Shown here piece by piece: positions 57,501-64,000 of a stretch of 64,000 nt of DNA (within the stretch, counting starts at the first letter, position 1; the number at the start of each line of letters is the position of its first letter). A program made the translations under genes and the position numbers. Under the pieces are notes generated by a model. That model saw only the letters and a list, made by a program, of their open reading frames with translations, searched no databases and was not told where the DNA came from. The DNA is from Paramarasmius palmivorus (lineage: Eukaryota > Basidiomycota > Agaricomycetes > Agaricales > Marasmiaceae), in contig JAYKXP010000089.1 in NCBI GenBank assembly GCA_037176845.1, positions 1-64,000 on the forward strand, read 5' to 3'.

Positions 57501-59454
57501 AGCTGTGCGATCGCCGCTTCAGCGTCCAAGGCGGAGACATTGAGCTGCGACTTTCGAGGTTTAAGCTTGGATGGTTTCTTCTTCTTGGGCTTTGGACTGG
57601 CAGCGCCATCATCATCATCATCATCATCCATGATGCTATCTTGCTCTTGCTCCTCCTCTTCACCTTCGTCATCGGTCGGCTGTTCGTCGTCGTCGACCTC
57701 CATATCGTCTTCGGTACGAGCTCTACTCACGGGTTAACAAAACGCCGCCCTGCAATAATCAAAGTATGTCCATACCTTTTCCTCTTGGAGCCTTGCTGTT
57801 CTTCCTCTTCCTCTCCTCCGCCTTCGCCTTCACCTTGACCAATCTCCATTGCCTTTCCTACTAGAGCTTCGATCTTTTCAAGCTCACTCTTGACGGTTTC
57901 AAGCGCAGTTTCGAAGACCTCCAAATTGAGTATTCCTCCGTGTTCAAATCCATAGGGATGTGTTCGCATTAGCTGGATGAGTAGATTGATGGCACCTTTG
58001 CGGGGATTATAGCTTTTGTCGTCCAGCGCGACCACCGCGGCGTTTGTGGCCCGTAGTCGTTGCTTCGGGAATTTCCTCTTGATCGTACACAGACGAATGA
58101 GTACACCGAGTACTCGTTGACGAACGTACGGGGAGATATCTTGCATTCGCTCCAACAGTAAGTCATATAGTCCTTTGATCTGTTTCTGAATCTGCTTGGA
58201 ATCGTTCGCACTGTCTTCCAGAGAACCGTCCAGGTGTTGTATAATATCCCCTATCACTTCAACGATGGCCTGGCGGATTTGATAGACCTTGGAACATGTT
58301 GAGTGGATGATTACACCATATATCAAGAGGCTTACTTCGGAGTCCAGAAGATTCAACAAAAGACTGATCTGCTTGAGTAGCATACGAGGGTGTTGTTGCG
58401 ACAACTTGATTAGAAATGCAGCAAATGCTTTTGGCGTTTTACTATCCTGGCTGCTGAAGGTTTTGTGCGATATTTCACGAATAATTTCGTCGCCAAGTTG
58501 GTGGTGTTCGTACTCGTTTGCCAATAGTGAAATGCATTCCGCAAGGGGTATTGCAAAATGTTCGTAGTATTGAAGGCGCTGCATGAAGAGAATCTGGGCC
58601 GCTGGTGCATGGCCGTGATGCTTTACAGCATGACATATCACGAAGCAGAAAGCTCGCTTGATTTCGTTCGACTTCATGTATTGCTCGTTCTCTGCGACGT
58701 GATAGGCTGGCCGGGTGATGCAACTACACATTTTTAGTGTCTGCTGAATGAGATACCGTATCAAAGACGTACCTGATGAACTTCTCCCGCTCAGCAGATG
58801 TCGTCCACAGACGCTGAGAAGGTAGACGCCTCACCCTTTGCCGATCATCGTGAGCAAGGGTGATATATGGCTGACCCAACTCCACTCTTCCTGTTGCTTC
58901 TTCCCCGACCGTCCGCCACCTCTCCCGGAGCCAGCTGCCTTCCCTCCCCGTCCACGTCGTGCTTTCGGAGCAGGAGCTGCCGAGATTCCCTCATCCCCAT
59001 TCCCGCTCTTCACCTTCTCTGCAACAAATGCAGACCACTGCAATATCAACGCGTACATTTCCAGCGCCTTCTTGTGGTATTCGAACGTTTGTCGATTGTC
59101 GTTAGTGACATCGCTGAGTGTACTTTCGAACTCAGCCTGTAGGCCGGAAGAGACAGAATCCAGGAGTTTGCTCATCACGCCCCCTGCCACCGCATCCGCA
59201 TGTTTCAGCAAACTACAGTATGCTGCGAATACTTCAGGTCGTGTGATTGCATCGCTAGATTCGGCGACAGCTTCAACAGCGCCTGCAGCACAGATGGTGA
59301 TCAGCTTCAGGAAGATTCAGTTTAGACATGACGACGTACCTTCAAGGATTTGTTCAGGATCTTCGTCGTTCAGGTCTCGTTCGTGTTCCAAGTCAAATTC
59401 CGGAATATTGCTGAGTTTCTCTAGTGCCTCCGAGAAGTCGAAATTGGTGTCCAT
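54569..59454 (-). CDS. CND1: Condensin complex subunit 1 (non-SMC subunit), about 1350 aa
   Basis: Seventeen exons on the minus strand: 59340-59454, 58773-59282, 58336-58723, 57776-58287, 57311-57725, 57070-57254, 56901-57019, 56715-56851, 56593-56665, 56071-56541, 55813-56015, 55336-55759, 55197-55285, 54935-55147, 54816-54878, 54662-54758 and 54569-54612. Recognised by FVICHAVKHHG, EKPQRRGAIIVLGMLALAKR, KDLTLARYTCVALQRLNGS, NPTLRAAATLSLSKFLCVSS and the HEAT-type Cnd1 C-terminal domain (SNIVIALGDVAVSFSNIID, LMVLTHLILNGMVKVKG, RLFFDELSTKDNAIYNNLPD). Condensin drives mitotic chromosome compaction with SMC2/SMC4 in the nucleus. One anomaly: at the CCC run 58834-58836 the frame slips between LLTMIGK and RRLPSQRLW. 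No splice solution was found, and in an essential gene a sequence error is likely. Acidic and Lys-rich runs lie near 57590-57710. Confidence 0.88.
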
Positions 59455-60231
59455 ACTGGTGCTCCAACGCGCCTAGAGGACGGAGTGACTGGGTTGGCTT
59501 AAGGGAGCTTGTGGTACTTTGTAACCCCACACGAAGCGGCACTACTGATAAGATATGGAGTGGAATGGAGTTTCTTTGGGACATGGTGAGCACTTTAATC
59601 ATCTCGATACCACTTGACGACATGTTCTGACCCCGGATGTCAACTAGTGCTTCATCCGTGACCTCGTGAACAGCATTTCACGTATTCCCAGTCTTCAATC
59701 TGTTATGTGGACATCTACCATAGGAGAAGACTATCTTAATCTTGATCGTGGATGTGAGATCGTTTCGAACATAGCTGGACACATCATACATTGTCAACTA
59801 CCCGGTGAGCAAACTCGTAAACCGTAACTTACCAGAACATAGTACTAAGCAAAGGATCGTCAAGGGTGTGGCATCTGGGAGTGAATTACCTCAAAGAACA
59901 ACAGAGATGATGGACTCTGGATTGCAAAAGACCCGCTCTGGTCTGACGGAGATGTGGTAAATGACTGGATGTGCACCCAGCGGACGAACGATATGAATCA
60001 GAGGCTAAGACACATCCTAATAACCCATCTTGAAGATGAAATAGGACGGTAGAGGAGAGGTGTTGTTGGGGGATAGGACTGTTACGTGGTGGAGAGCGTG
60101 TCTCAACGACGAAGTCAATAATGGAGATTTGCTTTTTATATTGGAAAAGCTGCAGTATCTAAATAATTAAAACAATGTTTCGGTAATTATAATTTATGAT
60201 ATGAACTATAGAACAGAATAACAAAACTGAA
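59455..60231. other. Intergenic region upstream of condensin subunit 1
   Basis: About 780 bp between the condensin start and the 3' end of the next minus-strand gene. No coding signal; the part near 60140-60220 is AT-rich and may hold the 3' end signals of the neighbour. Confidence 0.4.
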
Positions 60232-61905
60232 TCATGTTTCCACCTTTACTAGGAAATTCATGAGTGCGAAATCCTCTGATTTGGCCATAGCCTTCGCCAT
60301 AACCTTGAGATCCTTTAAACGGATTTTCCCGGCTTTAACTGTGTCTTCATCGTAAATTGGTTGACCTTGTGCGAGACAGCCATTGTGACCCCAAATTGCT
60401 TGAATTCGGGACCACATCTTGTAATATGCTTCACCTGGCCAATTAGGCAACATTATTGCCTCTATTCAATTACGAATGAGCAACTGAGACGGTTGAGATA
60501 GCCCAACAACGTACCTATTGGATCCTCCGTATGATATTTTATATCATTCCACTGATATTCTTGTACCAAGTGGTACGCCCAGGTATGGATGTTCGTTTTG
60601 TCTTTCCAACTATCCTGGGACCATCCGAGTAGAGAATCACCGAAGAGAATTTCAGGGACAGGATACTCTTTACCATCTTTGAGGCGGATCCGAGCATTGC
60701 CGCGGTTCATTGACCCGTCTAGATGTAGCCACCCAAGTATGTGGCAAACACTAAGCGCCCAATAAAAATTAAGCCAAATTCTTTGGCTAGGACCCGATGG
60801 AGGGTGACGTATGCACCTCGCCTTTTCATAAAGTTCAGGCCCAACAATCGCTCTGACAGTAGCCTGAATGGACATGTGCTCGCTGCACACTAACGGATGA
60901 GGTACAATCTCGGAAAGGAGAGTCGTGCATGTGTGGGAAGATGGAATGATATGATTTGAAGAGCCAAGAAGACTAGCATTACCGTCCTGGTATTGGTTCC
61001 AATGGTCAGTCATTGGTAGTATAATAGTATTAAGGATGTGCTCACCACGGGAACTATGGGAAGGTAAAGTGGCGCCACTTCCTGACTGGAATTGCCTCCG
61101 GAATTGTACTCGGTTGGATTGTAGGTAATGTGAAAAGGAGGAGGTGGAAGTGAAGACAGCTCGTCATTTCCTAGACTTGGACAGGGCCAATGTGTCATAT
61201 TAGATCCCAACGCATGATAGCCCCCTTCGTCTGAGCGGCTCCACGCCAAATCATCCACCCATCTACTATTTGCATAGGAATCTTCAAAAGCCGTCCAAGG
61301 TCTGATCGCTGTCTGAGGAATTGAATCGACAGCGGTGGTGATAGGGAAGTTAGGTGAATACTGACTTGCCCAGTCAGTGTTGTTCAAAGAGGAGGTTCTC
61401 GAAATGGGAGGGGTGATTAATGAGGTGGAAGGGAAGTCGTTGCCGGGATAAATCATCAATTGTTGCCGTAGTTCGGACACACAGCCTGTGACCGATGATA
61501 ATGCAGAAGTGTCAAGTACACTCCGATTTGGAGCCTGAAACTTCTGGCCACCAAGAATAATGATATAATGCAAGGACTGCTCATTAGAGGAGTCTGAAAA
61601 TGAAGATAAAGAATGTCGGGCAAGATATTTCTTTGCAGTTGGATGTGAAAGAGGCATGGGAAGAAGTAGGGGATCTTCTTGAGGACTAGGATTGAAAATG
61701 GGAAAGGCAAAGGGATCCTCTGGGGGGACGAAATCTTGAGGAAGTAGAGTGTTGAGCAACCCAATGGGCCAAAAGCCTTCGAAGCGCGTGACAGGCTTTT
61801 CAGGATCAATGATCTCGTCGGGAAGAGAGACGGTAGCGACTTCAACCTCTCCTCCAGTTTTCCCCTGAATGACTTCATCCAGGAAACGGGTTATTGCCTG
61901 CTTTC
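60232..61905 (-). CDS. Orphan multi-exon gene, about 515+ aa
   Basis: Exons (minus) 61046-61905, 60515-60986 and 60232-60461 join in phase. The N-terminal part is Ser/Pro-rich (AITRFLDEVIQGK near its start, EGFWPIGLLNTLLPQDF). The C-terminal part is well-structured and Trp-rich (GPSQRIWLNFYWALSVCHIL, YPVPEILFGDSLLGWSQDSW, MLPNWPGEAYYKMWSRIQAI), ending KSEDFALMNFLVKVET. At least one 5' exon is missing from my model: coding-like sequence (LEHGLISQMSIPGPYFR) continues on the same strand at about 61980-62060, but I could not settle the junction. Not recognised. Confidence 0.45.
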
Positions 61906-62577
61906 CTAGCGTGTGGCTGCAATGTCAAGCGGCAAAGAGGGCCATTTGGATGGGGAGGCAGACTTCTTTAGACTCCCTGCTTTTCTTCACCCGAAAGTAT
62001 GGTCCTGGAATGGACATTTGGGAGATAAGACCATGCTCCAATACTGGCTCATGGAATGAGACAATAAATTATGTGAATGGTCGAACTGCGTGGTGTCACT
62101 ACGACAATAAGTGTTAGTGACAGCAGCGTAAGCTGGAACTTGATATAGGTTACATACGCTCATTCAAGCTATCCGTTCGCTGAGGGACTCTTGGATTGGA
62201 AAGCTGCGACATAACGCTTTGCTTCTTTGATGTCTTACTGACAGTCTCTGAAGCGCCGCCGTCACAGCAAGCAAGAAAGTAGTAAAAGAGTGTCGAGTGT
62301 CACCGAGTGTCTGTCGATAAATAGTAGCAATTAATGGGAGTTGAAGAAAGAGTCCAGAAATTTGTCGAAACCCGAAACCCTGCCATGATTTATAGTCCAT
62401 CGAATGGGGATTACAATGATGGTTCAAAAGAAGCAGTTTTTAAGCGGACCCAAACTGTCCAGAACCGGCGCATGCTCTTTAGCGCCTTGCCACGAGGTGA
62501 CGGAGATGATGTGTCGATCCTTTTATGTCCTATCTGAATCACCATCACTGTGGACAGTCCCCTTGCTTTGACGAGAC

Positions 62578-64000
62578 ATGAGCTCTGACTCGGATCATCA
62601 TATCCTCCTCAATGCATTTTGAACATATTATCATCAATTTAGTCATGCGATCCATGAGATATCTCGGATAGAAGTTGATGCTTTTCACATCCAAAAGCTT
62701 TGTGAAGAAGTCCAAGAATTTGGAAAGATTATCGAAAGGGTATGTGCAACACCACTACAACTGGATGATCTCTTAATCTTTTCTTCAGTTTTCGGATGTC
62801 TTTGACGACCCAAATGAACTCCAGCTGCTACACATGAATCTAGAAAAGATGATCATAGATCTAGGAGCAATGTATGAACGAGCTGTCACTGCTACTCAGC
62901 ATGGAGCACCTGCTATAGTTCAGCAACTTCACTCTGGTGGTAGAGGACGTCCAAAAACAATTATTAACCCCCATTTTTTGAGATGAGCTTGGTCGCATCG
63001 TAGCGTTTCAGGGATCAGCCGCTTCCTAGGCGTTGGACGGATGACAGTTCGGCAGGCTTTACTTGATTTGGGTATTGCTCAGCCAGGACACAATCCCTTT
63101 CCTGATCGGCATCATCATGATGAACCACCTGAAGAGATTGATGAAATGCTTGACCCCAATTTCCCTCCTCCAACACGACTGCCCAGTGATGTTGAGCATG
63201 CAGCTGCTCCATCTGTGCGGACTCGACCCGGCTATCTATCGGATATATCAGACAATGACCTTGATGGACTCAACTTCAGACTTCGGTCACACTTTCCTAG
63301 AGCAGGTATACGTGCATTGGACGGAATGCTGCGGCGCTTGGGCCTTATCGTGCCTTTGGAAAGGATCCGCCTGTCATTAATCAGGATTGATCCTGTTCAT
63401 CGAGCATTCGCTAGAATTACGATTCAAAGAAGGGGATACAGTGTGCCAGGACCTAACTTTCTCTGGCATCACAATGGGCATCACAGTAAGTCTTCGGAAG
63501 TTACATGAACTACAACAGAAGTGGGTGCTGATTTATGAGCTATTTGGACTAGGTCTCATTAGATGGGGCATAATAATTCACGCGTTCATCGACGGATACT
63601 CCAGGCTTATTACTGGGATCCGTGCCAGTGACAACAATCGAGCACAAACTGTGCTCTTGTTGTTCCTCACAGCAGCAAGTATTTATGGGATTCCCTCACG
63701 CATGCGAGGAGATCATGGTACCGAAAATATCTTTGTCGCTGCATTTATGGAGCTATGCAGAGGACAAGGGCGTGGATCTTACATATGGGGGCGGTGATTG
63801 GCTTCTTTTGCATACTTGACAGATATCTAAAATCAGCAAAAAGGTCCGTCCACAATACTCACATTGAGAGGCTATGGGTTGATGTCAAGGTGGGAGTTGG
63901 TGCGACATGGGACGAGATGTTCACACTACTAGAACTCTCATTTGGGCTAATCATATCAAATCGAAACCACATATGGCTTCTCCAATGGCTCTTTCTTCCC
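62578..64000 (+). pseudogene. Integrase-type transposase, decayed, runs off the window
   Basis: Exons 62578-62739, 62789-63485, 63553-63793 and 63844 to the edge are in phase. The N-terminal part has helices and a GRGRP motif followed by an HTH-like stretch (VSGISRFLGVGRMTVRQAL). The C-terminal part is a retroviral-like integrase core of a kind expanded in mushrooms: RRGYSVPGPNFLWHHNGHH, IIIHAFIDGYSRLITGIRA, RGDHGTENI, GRGSYIWGR, then HNTHIERLWVDV. In-frame TGA stops lie at 62620-62622 and 62984-62986. The usual first acidic residue (HHDG in relatives) reads Asn here. Probably inactive. Confidence 0.6.

Overview
The window looks like nuclear DNA of a mushroom-forming basidiomycete (Agaricomycetes). 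Genes carry many short introns (about 45-60 nt, GT-AG, a few GC-AG). There are several CxC2-type KDZ transposases, a TET/JBP-like dioxygenase, a Cyt/volvatoxin-like gene pair and lineage-expanded orphan families. All exon boundaries were read by eye from splice motifs, reading frame and comparison of paralogues inside the window; there is no transcript support.

Layout. 0-5.2 kb: an orphan two-gene cassette (A then B, + strand). Gene B is interrupted by an 806-bp LTR-only retrotransposon (TRIM) whose LTRs carry a tRNA-derived sequence with A and B boxes. 5.7 kb: first copy of a palindromic repeat (two more at 15.3 and 42.4 kb). 6-8.8 kb: a decayed orphan gene and a KDZ C-terminal stub. 9.2-27.2 kb: the accessory core, with three KDZ transposase genes on the minus strand (KDZ1 9.3-13.1, KDZ2 15.6-19.1, KDZ3 23.3-27.2 kb). 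A decayed clathrin heavy chain fragment lies between KDZ1 and KDZ2. A TET/JBP-like gene is head to head with KDZ2. A small basic orphan gene and a gene-A remnant lie before KDZ3. 27.6-34.2 kb: small genes (RING finger, Arg-rich/acidic protein, basic-region protein, two orphans, RNase H1 N-domain protein). 34.8-37.6 kb: gene C, an intact member of the gene-B family. 38.0-42.1 kb: a second A-B cassette, decayed. 42.4-47.8 kb: a Zn2Cys6-spaced pseudogene lying antisense beside a large Ty3/gypsy-type LTR. 47.9-50 kb: relic of a second KDZ lineage (CxC5/CxC6-like). 51.1-54.1 kb: two Cyt-like pore-forming protein genes, the second broken by a stop. 54.6-59.5 kb: condensin subunit 1, the only clear core housekeeping gene. 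60.2-62 kb: an orphan gene. 62.6 kb to the end: a decayed integrase-type transposase running off the window.

How it fits together. Most of the first 50 kb is transposon-driven. KDZ3 is the only transposase that reads intact from start to stop; KDZ1 and KDZ2 each carry one apparent frameshift. The TET/JBP-like gene beside KDZ2 matches the known genomic association of expanded TET/JBP genes with KDZ elements in basidiomycetes. The least expected items are the tRNA-bearing TRIM inside gene B, the three-copy palindromic repeat and the duplicated A-B cassette.
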